The position numbers and the translations under genes are program-made. The notes below the pieces were generated by a model. The model searched no databases. It worked only from the letters and a program-made list of their open reading frames with translations, and was not told where the DNA came from. This document shows, one piece after another, positions 41,808 to 50,778 of a stretch of 64,000 bases of DNA (positions within the stretch are counted from its first letter, which is position 1; every line of letters begins with the position of its first letter). The stretch is from Microtetraspora glauca (GTDB lineage: Bacteria > Actinomycetota > Actinomycetes > Streptomycetales > Streptomycetaceae), in assembly GCA_000721275.1 (NCBI GenBank), contig JOFO01000036.1:1-64000 (forward strand), given 5' to 3'.

Positions 41808-44087
41808 TCAGTCCCGCAGCAGGTCCGGAACCCCCGCCTCGTCCGGCAGGTCCCGGGCGCCCGAGAGCACCGTCAGCGCCTGCGTCGAACGGGTGAGGGC
41901 CACGTACAGCACCCGCAGCCCGGCCGGCGACTCGTCGGCGATCTCGGCCGGCGAGACGACGAGGGTGGCGTCGTACTCCAGGCCCTTCGCCTCCAGCGAG
42001 CCGAGCGCGACCACCCGGTCCCCCAGCCCGTCGAGCCAGCGGGCCGCCTCCGCGCGCCGGTCCATGGCCACGACCACGCCGACCGTGCCCTCGACCCCGG
42101 CGAGCAGCCGCTCCGCCTCCGACCGCACAGTTCCGGCCAGGTCGTCGCCCTTGCCGACGGCGACGAACCGGGGCTCGACGCCCGTCGAGCGGACCGCCCT
42201 CGGCGCCTCCTTGCCCGGCATGGCGAGGGCGAGCACCTTGGCGGCGAGCTCGGCGATCTCCGCCGGGTTGCGGTAGTTCACGGTCAGCTCGAAGCGGCGG
42301 CGCGGCCGGGAGCCCAGCGCCTCGTCGCGGGCGGCGGCGGCCTCGTCCGGGTCGGACCAGGACGACTGCGCCGGGTCCCCGACGATCGTCCAGGTGGCGT
42401 GCCGGCCGCGGCGGCCGACCATCCGCCACTGCAGGGGCGTGAGGTCCTGCGCCTCGTCCACGATGACGTGGGCGTACTCGGTGCGCTCCGCCGCCAGCCG
42501 CTCGGCCCGCTCGCGCTGGGTCTCCTCCCGTACCGGCATCAGCTCCTCCAGGCCGGTGAGCTGGTCCAGCGGGTCGTACTCCCGCTTCCGCTTCGGCCGG
42601 GCCGGGGCGCCGAGCAGGGTGTGCAGCTCGTCCAGGAGCGCGACGTCGTGGACCGAGAGGCCCGGGCGGCGCAGCGAGCGGGCGACCCGGCGGACCTCGC
42701 CGGGGTTGAGGACGCGGCGGGCCCAGCGGCCGAGCCGCTTCTCGTCGGCCATGGCGTCCAGGACCTGGCGGGGGGCCAGTTCCGGCCACCAGGCGTCGAG
42801 GAAGCCGGTGAAGGAGTCCTCGGTGGAGACGTCCTCGTCGAAGGAGGAGCGCAGCTCGGCGGCGAGCTCGGGGTCGCTGTGCCGGCCGGCGGCGCCCGAC
42901 CTGGCGTAGAGGGCGTCGAGGAGGAGCCGGCGGGCGCGAGGCCGGAGCAGGTTGACGGGGGCGGTGCCGGAGAGCACGTTCTGCCGGATCCGCCGCAGCT
43001 CGGCCTCCTCCAGCTCCAGCCGGCGCCCGAAGGCGACGACCCGGAGCAGCTTCGGCGTGTCCGGGCCCTCCAGGGCGCCGCGGGCGGCCTTGCGGAGCAC
43101 GGCGAGCATCCGCGACGACCCCTTGACCCGGGAGACGGCGGGCTCGTCGTACGCGTCGGCCTCGGCGCCGTCGACGAGGTTGCCGAGCGCCCGGATGGCG
43201 ACCTGCCCCTCCTCGCCGAGGGAGGGCAGCACGCCTTCGGTGTACGAGACGAGCAGCGGGGTCGGCGAGACGATGAGGATGCCGCCGGCGTACCGCCTGC
43301 GGTCCTGGTAGAGCAGGTACGCGGCCCGGTGCAGCGCCACGGCGGTCTTCCCGGTGCCCGGCCCGCCCTCGACGTAGGTGACGGAGGCGGCGGGGGCTCG
43401 GATGACGAGGTCCTGCTCGGCCTGGATGGACGCGACGATGTCCCGCATCGAGTGGGAACGGGCCTGCCCGAGGGCGGCCATCAGGGCGCCGTCGCCGATG
43501 ACGGGCAGGTCGGCGCCGCCGAGGGTGGCCTTCAGCTCGGGACGCATCAGGTCGTCCTCGACGCCGAGGACCCGGCGGCCCTTGGAGCGGATGACCCGGC
43601 GGCGGACGACCCGGCCCGGCTCGACGGGCGTGGAGCGGTAGAAGGGGGCGGCGGCGGGGGCGCGCCAGTCGATGACGAGCGGGGAGTAGTCGGCGTCGAG
43701 GACGCCGATGCGGCCGATGTGCAGGGTCTCGCCGATGTCGGCGGTGTTGTCGGGCCGGATGGCGTCGTCCGCGGGCTCGACGGAGGTGTACGCGCCGTCG
43801 GGGCCCTTGACGCCGTCCTTGCCGTACAGGAGGTCGATCCGGCCGAACAGGAAGTCCTCGAACTCGTTGTTGAGCCGGTTCAGGTGGATCCCGGCGCGGA
43901 AGACCTGGGCGTCGCGCTCGGCGAGCGCGCCGGGCGTGCCGACGTGGCCCTTCCGCGCGGCGTCGTTCATCAGGAACTCCGCCTCGTGGATCTTCTCCTC
44001 CAGGCGGCGGTAGACCTGGTCCAGATGTTCCTGCTCGATGCCGATCTCACGGTCTCTGACCGTGTCGACGGCTTCCTGCGCGGCCAC
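41808..44087 (-). CDS. HelD-like UvrD-family helicase, RNA polymerase-associated
   Basis: A 759-residue superfamily 1 helicase. The first 90 residues are a charged coiled-coil arm (EIGIEQEHLDQVYRRLEEKI), the feature of HelD, which inserts into RNA polymerase channels. Motif I is EGGPGTGKTAVALHRAAYLL (240-259), motif II VIVDEAQDLTPLQWRM, and later IVGDPAQSSW, ELTVNYRN and LYVALTRSTQALTVL follow. Actinobacterial HelD/HelR recycles stalled RNA polymerase and can give rifampicin tolerance. No rifampicin-associated element is seen upstream. The class and the partner are inferred from fold and length, not proven. Confidence 0.86.
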   Translation of the reverse strand: MAAQEAVDTVRDREIGIEQEHLDQVYRRLEEKIHEAEFLMNDAARKGHVGTPGALAERDAQVFRAGIHLNRLNNEFEDFLFGRIDLLYGKDGVKGPDGAYTSVEPADDAIRPDNTADIGETLHIGRIGVLDADYSPLVIDWRAPAAAPFYRSTPVEPGRVVRRRVIRSKGRRVLGVEDDLMRPELKATLGGADLPVIGDGALMAALGQARSHSMRDIVASIQAEQDLVIRAPAASVTYVEGGPGTGKTAVALHRAAYLLYQDRRRYAGGILIVSPTPLLVSYTEGVLPSLGEEGQVAIRALGNLVDGAEADAYDEPAVSRVKGSSRMLAVLRKAARGALEGPDTPKLLRVVAFGRRLELEEAELRRIRQNVLSGTAPVNLLRPRARRLLLDALYARSGAAGRHSDPELAAELRSSFDEDVSTEDSFTGFLDAWWPELAPRQVLDAMADEKRLGRWARRVLNPGEVRRVARSLRRPGLSVHDVALLDELHTLLGAPARPKRKREYDPLDQLTGLEELMPVREETQRERAERLAAERTEYAHVIVDEAQDLTPLQWRMVGRRGRHATWTIVGDPAQSSWSDPDEAAAARDEALGSRPRRRFELTVNYRNPAEIAELAAKVLALAMPGKEAPRAVRSTGVEPRFVAVGKGDDLAGTVRSEAERLLAGVEGTVGVVVAMDRRAEAARWLDGLGDRVVALGSLEAKGLEYDATLVVSPAEIADESPAGLRVLYVALTRSTQALTVLSGARDLPDEAGVPDLLRD

Positions 44088-44149
44088 TGAGGCCCCCTTC
44101 TGACGTGCACTGGGCAGCCGTCAAAGGTACGCGACCGGGGGCCGCCGTG

Positions 44150-44680
44150 TCAGGCGCGGGGCGGCGGCTCGTCGTGCAGGATCCGCTGGAAGAGGTGGTG
44201 GTCGCGCCAGGCGCCGGCGATGTGCAGGTAGCGGGGCGCGGTGCCGATCCGCTCGAACCCGGCCTTGGCGAGGACGCGCTGGGAGGCGTGGTTGTCGAGC
44301 AGCGTGGACGCCTCGATCCGGTGCAGTCCGAGCTTGTCGCGGGAGGCGCGCAGCACCTCGGCGACGAGGAGGGAGGCGATGCCGCGGCCGGTGCGCTCCC
44401 CGTCCACCCAGTAGCCGAGGGACGCGCTGCGGAACGGTCCGAGCACGATGCCGGAGAGGATCGCGGTCCCGACGATCCGCTCGCCGTCGCCGTCCTGCTC
44501 GACGGCGAACCACCGCCGGCCGCCGTCGGCCAGCCGCTCGGCCTGTCCCTGGGCGGTGTAGTACCGCTCGGCGCGGTACGGCTCGGTGGCCCGCATGTGG
44601 TCCCGGTTCCGCAGCAGCGCGCGGGCCAGCGCGCCGGCGTCGTCCGCGCGCGCCTCCCTGACCTCCACCTGGTGATCCAT
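44150..44680 (-). CDS. GNAT-family N-acetyltransferase (RimJ/RimL-like)
   Basis: A 176-residue acetyltransferase. The acetyl-CoA loop is in YWVDGERTGRGIASLLVAEV, and the later HRIEASTLLDNHASQRVLAK segment with GFERIGTAPRYLHIAGAW DH matches RimJ/RimL-type N-terminal acetyltransferases. The likely substrate is a protein N terminus or a small amine. It sits 29 bases downstream of nnaR on the same strand but has no functional link to nitrate genes that I can see. The start ATG gives MDHQVEVREARADD, normal for the family. Confidence 0.9.
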   Translation of the reverse strand: MDHQVEVREARADDAGALARALLRNRDHMRATEPYRAERYYTAQGQAERLADGGRRWFAVEQDGDGERIVGTAILSGIVLGPFRSASLGYWVDGERTGRGIASLLVAEVLRASRDKLGLHRIEASTLLDNHASQRVLAKAGFERIGTAPRYLHIAGAWRDHHLFQRILHDEPPPRA

Positions 44681-44711
44681 GCCGGTACGGTAGCCCGCCG
44701 CGCGGGGGCCG

Positions 44712-45890
44712 TCACGGGGCCGGGGGCTCCTCGGCGAGCGGGTCGAGGGAGAGGCGGTAGCCGCGCTTGACGACCGTCTGGATGAGCTTGGGCGTGCCGA
44801 GGGCGGCCCGGAGCCGCGCCATCGCCGTCTCGACGGCGTGCTCGTCCCGTCCGGCGCCGGGCAGGGCCCGCAGCAGGTCGGCGCGGGACACGACCCAGCC
44901 GGGCCGCCGGGCCAGCAGGCCGAGGAGTGCCATCCCGGCGGGCGGTACGGGCCGCAGCGCGCCGTCGACGAGGACGGCGTGCCCGCGGATCTCCAGCCGG
45001 TGCCCGGCGACGGGCAGCATCCGTGACCGGGCGGGCAGTTCGGTGCAGAGCAGCTGGACGAGCGGTCCGAGGCGGAAGCGTTCGGGCTGGTGGGTGGGGA
45101 CGGCCTCGGCCTGGAGCGGGAGCGCCGTGACGGGTCCCACGCACACCGCGAGGACGTCGTGCCGCAGCGCGTCGACGACCCGTTCGCGCACGCCCCGTTC
45201 GCCGGCCCGGGCGAGGAGCGAGGCGGCGGCGGGGGCGCTGGTGAAGGCGACGGCGTCGACGGAGCGGGCGACGACGGCGTCGACGAGCCGGTCGAGCGGT
45301 CCGAGGTCCTCGGGCGGCATCCACCGGTAGACGGGGACGCCGAGGACGGTCGCGCCGGCGGCGGTGAGCGCCTCGACGAAGCCGGGGAGCGGTTCGCCGT
45401 GGAGCTGGACGGCGATCCGCCGCCCGGCGACGCCTTCGGCGAGGAGCCGGTCGAGGACCTCGGCCATCGACTCGGAGGACGGCGACCAGGACTCGGTGAG
45501 CCCGGCGGCCCGTACGGCCCCCTTCACCTTGGGGCCGCGGGCGAGGAGTTCGGCGCCGCGCAGGGCGTCGAGGAGGGCGGTGCCGTGTCCCCAGCCCTCG
45601 GCCGCCTCGACCCAGCCGCGGAAGCCGATCGCGGTGGTGGCGACGACGACGTCCGGCGTGGCGTCGATGATCTCCCGGGTGGCGGCGAGGAGTTCGGTGT
45701 CGTCGGCGAGCGGGACGATCCGCAGGGCGGGGCCGTGCACGACGGCCGCTCCGCGCCGGCGCAGCAGGGCGATGAGTTCGTCCGCGCGCCGGGCCGCGGT
45801 GACGCCGACGGTGAAGCCGGCCAGGGGTCCGTGTTCGTGCTGGTCCATGGTCATCGAGGGTGGCGCGGACGCGTGACGGTGGGGGTTCAC
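44712..45890 (-). CDS. nnaR: NnaR-like nitrate regulator: HemD-type domain plus winged helix
   Basis: A 392-residue two-domain protein. Residues about 33-275 are a uroporphyrinogen-III synthase fold (FTVGVTAARRADELIALLRR, VVVATTAIGFRGWVEAA, VAFTSAPAAASLLARAGERG). The C-terminal 100 residues are an OmpR-like winged helix (GMALLGLLARRPGWVVSRAD, LRAALGTPKLIQTVVKRGY). This fusion is the architecture of NnaR, the co-regulator of nitrate and nitrite genes with GlnR. The GTG at 45890 is chosen because AGGAAA lies 7 bases upstream; internal ATGs at 45854 and 45848 have no such site. It follows narK by 42 bp and is probably cotranscribed. Confidence 0.85.
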   Translation of the reverse strand: MNPHRHASAPPSMTMDQHEHGPLAGFTVGVTAARRADELIALLRRRGAAVVHGPALRIVPLADDTELLAATREIIDATPDVVVATTAIGFRGWVEAAEGWGHGTALLDALRGAELLARGPKVKGAVRAAGLTESWSPSSESMAEVLDRLLAEGVAGRRIAVQLHGEPLPGFVEALTAAGATVLGVPVYRWMPPEDLGPLDRLVDAVVARSVDAVAFTSAPAAASLLARAGERGVRERVVDALRHDVLAVCVGPVTALPLQAEAVPTHQPERFRLGPLVQLLCTELPARSRMLPVAGHRLEIRGHAVLVDGALRPVPPAGMALLGLLARRPGWVVSRADLLRALPGAGRDEHAVETAMARLRAALGTPKLIQTVVKRGYRLSLDPLAEEPPAP

Positions 45891-45932
45891 GCGTATTTCC
45901 TGCCCGTTACGGTACGCGTCCGGCACCGCGGC

Positions 45933-47288
45933 TCACACCTTCGCGTATCCGGGGCGGTGCTCCGGCTCCTCGGCGGAGGCGGCGGTGTCGGGGTCGACGG
46001 GCGGGCGCCGAAGGTATACCGCCCAGGTGACGGCCATGCAGGCGGCGTAGAAGGCGAGGAAGGCGACGAAGGCGCCGGTGCCGGTGCCGGCGGTCTGGAA
46101 GGACTGGCGGAAGGCGAGGTTGATGCCGAGGCCGCCGAGGGCGCCGACGGCTCCGATGAGGCCCATGGAGGCGCCGGAGAGCCGCCGCCCGTACGCCTCG
46201 GCGGGCTCGCCGCTCAGGCCCTTGCGGTGGCCCTGGGCGAGGAAGATCGCCGGGATCATCTTGTACGTGGAGCCGTTGCCGAGGCCGCTGAGGACGAAGA
46301 GGGCGATGAAGCCGACGAGGAAGACCGGCAGGGACGCGGCGAGCGAGGCGTAGATGACCACGCCGGTGGCGGCGGACATGGCGGCGAAGGTGCCGAGGGT
46401 GATGCGGGCGCCGCCGTGCCGGTCGGCGAGGGAGCCGCCGAAGGGGCGGATGAGGGAGCCGAGCAGCGGGCCGATGAAGGTGAGCGAGGCGGCCTGGAGC
46501 GGGGTGCGGCCGAACTGGGTCTGGAGGACGAGGCCGAAGGCGAAGCTGTAGCCGATGAAGGAGCCGAAGGTGCCGACGTACAGGAAGGCCATGATCCAGG
46601 TGTGGCGGGCCCGCAGCGCCTCGCGGACGGCTCCGGTGTCGTTCTTCACGGGCGTGAGGTTGTCCATGAAGAGCGCGGAGCAGACGGCGGCGACGACGAT
46701 CAGCGGCAGGTAGACGCCGAGGACGATCCTCGGGTGCATCGCGCCGGCGGTGCCGATGACGAGGAGGCCGACGAGCTGGACGACGGGGACGCCGATGTTG
46801 CCGCCGCCCGCGTTGAGGCCGAGCGCCCAGCCCTTCTTCCGCAGCGGGAAGAAGGCGTTGATGTTGGTCATGGAGGAGGCGAAGTTGCCGCCGCCGACGC
46901 CGGTGAGGGCGGCCACCAGCACGAAGGTCCCGTAGGAGGTGCCGGGTTCCATCACGGCGTACGCGAAGCCGGTCGGCAGCAGGAGCAGCAGGGCGCTGAA
47001 GACGGTCCAGTTGCGGCCGCCGAAGCGGGCGACGGCGAAGGTGTACGGGATGCGGATCAGCGCGCCGACGAAGGTGGCGGTCGCGATGAGGAAGAACTTG
47101 CCGGCGGCGTCGATGCCGTACTGCGGCCCCATGAAGAGGACCATCACGGACCACAGGCTCCACACGGAGAAGCCGATGTGTTCGGAGAGGACGGAGAAGG
47201 CGAGGTTGCGCCGGGCGATCCGCTCGCCCTTCTCCCGCCAGAACGTCTCGTCCTCGGGCTCCCACACGTCGATCCAGCGCCCGCCCAT
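45933..47288 (-). CDS. narK: Nitrate/nitrite transporter
   Basis: A 451-residue major facilitator of the NNP (NarK/NrtP) family. The two nitrate signatures are clear: GVGGGNFASSMTNINAFFP and GLGNGSTYKMIPAIFLAQG. It has about 12 hydrophobic segments, with the family N terminus IDVWEPEDETFWREKG. It moves nitrate or nitrite across the membrane. GGAGGTG precedes the ATG by 5 bases. It is the first gene before nnaR; a possible GlnR-type site and a palindrome lie upstream. The transport direction cannot be told, but the regulator partner favours nitrate uptake. Confidence 0.93.
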   Translation of the reverse strand: MGGRWIDVWEPEDETFWREKGERIARRNLAFSVLSEHIGFSVWSLWSVMVLFMGPQYGIDAAGKFFLIATATFVGALIRIPYTFAVARFGGRNWTVFSALLLLLPTGFAYAVMEPGTSYGTFVLVAALTGVGGGNFASSMTNINAFFPLRKKGWALGLNAGGGNIGVPVVQLVGLLVIGTAGAMHPRIVLGVYLPLIVVAAVCSALFMDNLTPVKNDTGAVREALRARHTWIMAFLYVGTFGSFIGYSFAFGLVLQTQFGRTPLQAASLTFIGPLLGSLIRPFGGSLADRHGGARITLGTFAAMSAATGVVIYASLAASLPVFLVGFIALFVLSGLGNGSTYKMIPAIFLAQGHRKGLSGEPAEAYGRRLSGASMGLIGAVGALGGLGINLAFRQSFQTAGTGTGAFVAFLAFYAACMAVTWAVYLRRPPVDPDTAASAEEPEHRPGYAKV

Positions 47289-47308
47289 CTCGCACCTCCA
47301 CGGTGTCC

Positions 47309-47369
47309 GGATCCGGTTCCGGATCCTGGTGCCCCCGACGCTAGGAAGACCGCGTTTCAGGACGGTGCC
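47309..47369 (-). promoter_or_regulatory. narK promoter region with palindrome and GlnR-like box
   Basis: On the minus strand a -10-like TAGCGT (47343-47338) is preceded by GGCAC-N6-GAAAC (47369-47354), which resembles half of a GlnR box (gTnAC-N6-GaAAC). The palindrome GGATCCGG-TT-CCGGATCC (47309-47326) lies between the likely start and the ribosome site. GlnR or NnaR control is an inference. Confidence 0.4.
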
Positions 47370-47397
47370 GTGAGGTGACGTCGGCGGAACCTTGCTC

Positions 47398-48390
47398 TCA
47401 CCCGGGACCGGCGCCCGCTGTGAGTGGCAGGCCGGGTTCGCCGTCGGGGAGCCAGGAGCCGGGCGGGCGGCGCAGCCAGCCCTCGCGGGCGCCGAGTTCG
47501 GCGGCGGCGGCGCGGAGGGCGTCGAGGGCGGGGTGGCGCAGGCCGCGGCGCCAGACGAGGCTGACGGGCGAGAGGGGGACGGGGTCGACGAGCGGGCGCA
47601 GGACGCAGCCGGGCATCGGCGGGAAGCCGGTGACGGCGAGGACCGGGTGCCGGTGCTTGGCCATGATCCGCTGGAACTCCTCCTTGCCGACGGCGAGCGG
47701 CGCGGGCGGCGCGAGGTGGATGCCGCGGCCGGCGAAGAGCCGGGCGGCGAGGTCGGTCCACTCGGTGGTGCGGTCGTTCCCGGCGCCGGCGTAGAGGTGT
47801 TCGCCGGCGAGCCGGCCGAGCGGCACCTCGGGCAGTGCGGCGAGCGGGTGGCCGTCGGGCAGCAGCACGGCCATCGGCTCGTACCGGACGAGGCAGGAGT
47901 CGAGCCGGTCGCGCAGGGCGGGCGGGAGGCCGCCGTACCGGCCGAAGGAGGCGTCGAGCCGGCCGGCCAGGATCTCGCGGACGGCGCCGGTGAGCCCGGA
48001 CTCGAAGCGGGCCATCAGCTCGTGCTCGGGGGCCAGCTCGCGGGCGCGGCGCAGGATCCGGTCCTGGACGAGGCCGGGCGTGTTGAGGTCGACGAGCAGC
48101 GGGCGGGCCTCGGCGCGGAAGGCGTCGCGGAGCGCGTCGTGGGCGTCGAGGACCCGGCGGGCGTACGGGAGGAGCCGTTCGCCGTCCGGGGTGAGGGCGA
48201 CCTGCCGGGTGGTGCGGACGAACAGCGGGGTGCCGAGCTCGCGCTCCAGGCGCCGGACGTCCCGGCTGAGCGCCTGCTGGGCGACGAAGAGCCGGCCGGC
48301 GGCGCGGGTGAAGTGCAGCTCCTCGGCGACGGCGGTGAAGGCGCGGAGCAGCCGGGGGTCGATGTCGTGCGGTGTGGCCACCCGCCGCAT
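47398..48390 (-). CDS. LysR-family transcriptional regulator
   Basis: A 330-residue LTTR. The winged HTH is in DPRLLRAFTAVAEELHFTRA, AGRLFVAQQALSRDVRRLER, and the effector domain follows from about residue 95 (two Rossmann-like lobes). The C terminus has a Pro/Gly-rich tail. It diverges from the MFS gene at 48466 over 75 bp, with the inverted pair TTCA/TGAA around the gap, so it probably regulates that transporter. The ligand is not known. Start at 48390 is the first ATG; a GTG four codons later is an alternative. Confidence 0.88.
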   Translation of the reverse strand: MRRVATPHDIDPRLLRAFTAVAEELHFTRAAGRLFVAQQALSRDVRRLERELGTPLFVRTTRQVALTPDGERLLPYARRVLDAHDALRDAFRAEARPLLVDLNTPGLVQDRILRRARELAPEHELMARFESGLTGAVREILAGRLDASFGRYGGLPPALRDRLDSCLVRYEPMAVLLPDGHPLAALPEVPLGRLAGEHLYAGAGNDRTTEWTDLAARLFAGRGIHLAPPAPLAVGKEEFQRIMAKHRHPVLAVTGFPPMPGCVLRPLVDPVPLSPVSLVWRRGLRHPALDALRAAAAELGAREGWLRRPPGSWLPDGEPGLPLTAGAGPG

Positions 48391-48465
48391 TCAACAACAC
48401 GGGTGCGTGAATCGGAACCGGACAGGTGTTGGACGGTCCGGGCCCCGCGGCCGGAGCCTTGCGGC

Positions 48466-49707
48466 ATGTCCTCGCAGCACCTCGTCCCCACCCCCGCGGG
48501 CCCCGGCCTCGCCCCCCGCTACCGGGAGCGCCCCGCCGCGCTCCCCCGCAACCCGTACCTGCGTCTCTTCGCGCTGCCCGGCACGCGCGCGTTCACCGCC
48601 GGGAACCTGGTCGCCCGGCTGCCGTCGGGGATGTTCGGGATCAGCGCGGTGCTGATGGTCTCGGCGGCGTACGACTCGTACGCGCTGGCCGGCGCGGTCA
48701 GCGCGACCGGGCTGGTGGCGGGCGCGCTGACGGCGCCGTGGGTGGCCCGTCTCGTCGACCGGCACGGCCAGGCCCGGGTCGCCGTCCCGGCGGCGGCCGT
48801 CGCGGTCCTGGGCCATGTGGCGCTGCTGCTGTGCGTCCGGGGGCACGCGCCCGCGTGGGCGCTGTTCTGCGCGGTCCCGCTGACCGGGGCGGCGCCGAAC
48901 ACGGGCGGCATGTCCCGGGCCCGCTGGGCGCACCTGCTGCGCGGGGACGCGGCGGCGCTGCACACGGCGAACTCGTTCGAGCAGGCCGCCGACGAGCTGT
49001 GCTTCATGCTGGGCCCGGTGGTGGCGGCGGTGCTCTGCTCGGCGCTGTTCCCGGAGGCGGGCACGCTGGTGGCGGCGGTGCTGCTGCTGACCGGGGTGGT
49101 GCTGTTCTCGGCGCAGCGGTCGACCGAGCCGCCGGTGGCCCCGCGCACGTCCGCGGGCTCGCCGCTGCGGCTGCCGGGGACGGTGCCGCTGCTGGCGGTG
49201 TTCGCCGCCACGGGCGCGGTCTTCGGCGCGATGGAGGTGACGGCCCTCGCGTACGTGGACGGCCCGGTCGCCGGCCCGGTGCTGGCGCTCCAGGCGGCGG
49301 GCTCGTGCGCGGCCGGCCTCCTCTACGGCCGGGCCCGCCGCACCGCGTCCCTGCGGACCTGCCTGGCGGCGATGACGGTCCTGATGGCGGCCCCGCTGCT
49401 GGCGGCGCTGACCGGCTCGCTGCTCGCGCTGGCGGCCGGCCTGCTGGTGGCGGGCATGGCGACGGCCCCGACGATGGTCACGGGCATGGCCCTGGTCCAG
49501 CGGATCGTCCCGCCGTCCCGGCTGAACGAGGGCATGACCCTGGCGGTGACGGCCCTGCTGGCGGGCATCGCGGCGGGTTCGGCGACCGCCGGCTGGACCG
49601 CCGACCACGCCCCCACCCCCGTCCTGGGCTTCACCCTCCCGGTGCTGTCGGCGGCCCTGGCCCTGACCCTGTCCGTGCTGACGCTCCGCACGGGGCCGCG
49701 GGCATGA
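48466..49707 (+). CDS. MFS transporter divergent from LysR
   Basis: A 413-residue major facilitator with about 12 hydrophobic segments. The helix 2-3 loop is APWVARLVDRHGQARVA, and the N-terminal part has RNPYLRLFALPGTRAFTAGN, a common opening of actinobacterial MFS exporters. It is preceded by CCGGAG about 9 bases from the ATG. Divergent placement with the LysR gene suggests ligand-controlled export. Substrate unknown. Its end is 3 bases from a strong hairpin. Confidence 0.87.
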   Translation: MSSQHLVPTPAGPGLAPRYRERPAALPRNPYLRLFALPGTRAFTAGNLVARLPSGMFGISAVLMVSAAYDSYALAGAVSATGLVAGALTAPWVARLVDRHGQARVAVPAAAVAVLGHVALLLCVRGHAPAWALFCAVPLTGAAPNTGGMSRARWAHLLRGDAAALHTANSFEQAADELCFMLGPVVAAVLCSALFPEAGTLVAAVLLLTGVVLFSAQRSTEPPVAPRTSAGSPLRLPGTVPLLAVFAATGAVFGAMEVTALAYVDGPVAGPVLALQAAGSCAAGLLYGRARRTASLRTCLAAMTVLMAAPLLAALTGSLLALAAGLLVAGMATAPTMVTGMALVQRIVPPSRLNEGMTLAVTALLAGIAAGSATAGWTADHAPTPVLGFTLPVLSAALALTLSVLTLRTGPRA

Positions 49708-49710
49708 CGA

Positions 49711-49744
49711 AGGCCCGGTGGTCCTGGGAAGGACCACCGGGCCT
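49711..49744. terminator. Terminator shared by the MFS gene and tmRNA
   Basis: AGGCCCGGTGGTCCT (49711-49725) is complementary to 49730-49744 with a 4-base loop. It follows the MFS stop directly and lies 19 bases past the 3' end of the tmRNA transcribed from the other side. Confidence 0.85.
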
Positions 49745-49762
49745 GCGCCCACATGGGATGAG

Positions 49763-50128
49763 TGGAGATGGCGGGAATCGAACCCGCGTCCAACGGTGCG
49801 GAACCAGGGCTTCTCCGTGTGCAGTCTGGTACGAGTTTCTCAGCCCTCCGGATCACCCAGACAAGTCCGGAACGGGCTCAGTCACTGTTTGATTTCCCTC
49901 TTCACCCCGTGACCGGGATCGAGGTTTAGTTCCCTAGCTGATGCCAGGATCCGGGTCGGGAACAGCCCCGGGCTGACACTTCGCAAGTCGCTACTTAGGC
50001 AGCGAGGGCGAAGGAATCGCGCTTGGTGTTGGCGATTATTGGTTTCGGCGCGTGGTTTACGAGATCATTGCCGCTTCCTCGACACGCTTCCCCTGCTTCG
50101 ACATCCGCTGTCGAAACCGATCATCCCC
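49763..50128 (-). ncRNA. ssrA: Transfer-messenger RNA
   Basis: A 366-base tmRNA. The 5' GGGGATG pairs with the 3' CATCTCC, followed by A73; CCA is not encoded. The T arm GGGTTCGATTCCC is present. The tag reading frame at 50033-49995 encodes ANTKRDSFALAA followed by TAA, the normal hydrophobic ALAA end recognised by ClpXP. Resume codon is GCC. It rescues stalled ribosomes with SmpB, whose gene lies just upstream on the same strand. Confidence 0.95.
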
Positions 50129-50146
50129 ATGTTGATTTTTCAAACC

Positions 50147-50168
50147 GCGCACCCTCGGTGGGGTGCGC
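50147..50168 (-). terminator. Possible terminator of smpB before ssrA
   Basis: GCGCACCC (50147-50154) pairs with GGGTGCGC (50161-50168), followed on the minus strand by GGTTTGAAAAATC. It is 56 bases past smpB and just before the tmRNA 5' end, so it could also affect the ssrA promoter. Short stem. Confidence 0.5.
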
Positions 50169-50223
50169 TGCCCATGGTACGGGAACCGTGGGCACGGTTG
50201 CCAGCGGATTGACGCCGAGCCGC

Positions 50224-50760
50224 TCAGCGCTCCTGGGCGCGCTGGCGCCGCTTCGCCGCCGCGATCGCCCGCGCGGTCTCCCGGGTGTCCTGCTTCTCCC
50301 GGAGCGTCTGCCGCTTGTCGTACTCCTTCTTGCCCTTGGCGAGCGCGATCTCGCACTTCACCCGGCCGCCCAGGAAGTACAGCGCCAGGGGCACGATCGT
50401 GTGACCGGTCTCCGACGCCTTCTGCTCCAGCTTGTCGATCTCCGCCCGGTGCAGCAGCAGCTTCCGCTTCCGCTTCGCCGAGTGGTTGGTCCAGCTGCCC
50501 TGCATGTACTCGGGGACGTGGATGTTGTACAGCCACGCCTCGTGGCCCTCGATCTGGACGAAGCCGTCCACCAGCGAGGCCCGCCCCATCCGGAGCGACT
50601 TCACCTCCGTGCCCATGAGCGCCACGCCCGCCTCGTACGTGTCGAGGATCAGATAGTCGTGGCGCGCCTTCTTGTTCTGCGCGATGAGCTTGCGCTCCGG
50701 CCCCTTGTCCTGGGCCTTCTTGGCAGGCTTGCCCTGCACGTTGACGAGTCCCTTAGCCAT
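50224..50760 (-). CDS. smpB: SsrA-binding protein
   Basis: A 178-residue SmpB, a little longer than the usual 155-160 because of a 20-residue N-terminal extension. The oligonucleotide-binding beta-barrel core is intact ([75 protein letters not shown]), and the basic C-terminal tail ([14 protein letters not shown]) enters the ribosome decoding site. It binds tmRNA and delivers it to stalled ribosomes. It follows the S41 protease by 18 bases and precedes the tmRNA. Confidence 0.97.
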   Translation of the reverse strand: MAKGLVNVQGKPAKKAQDKGPERKLIAQNKKARHDYLILDTYEAGVALMGTEVKSLRMGRASLVDGFVQIEGHEAWLYNIHVPEYMQGSWTNHSAKRKRKLLLHRAEIDKLEQKASETGHTIVPLALYFLGGRVKCEIALAKGKKEYDKRQTLREKQDTRETARAIAAAKRRQRAQER

Positions 50761-50778
50761 AGTGCGGTCATTTTCGCA

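Noticed and set aside
49718..50170. Short open frames across the tmRNA
   Set aside because: The region folds as tmRNA with tag peptide and acceptor stem; the frames have no ribosome sites.
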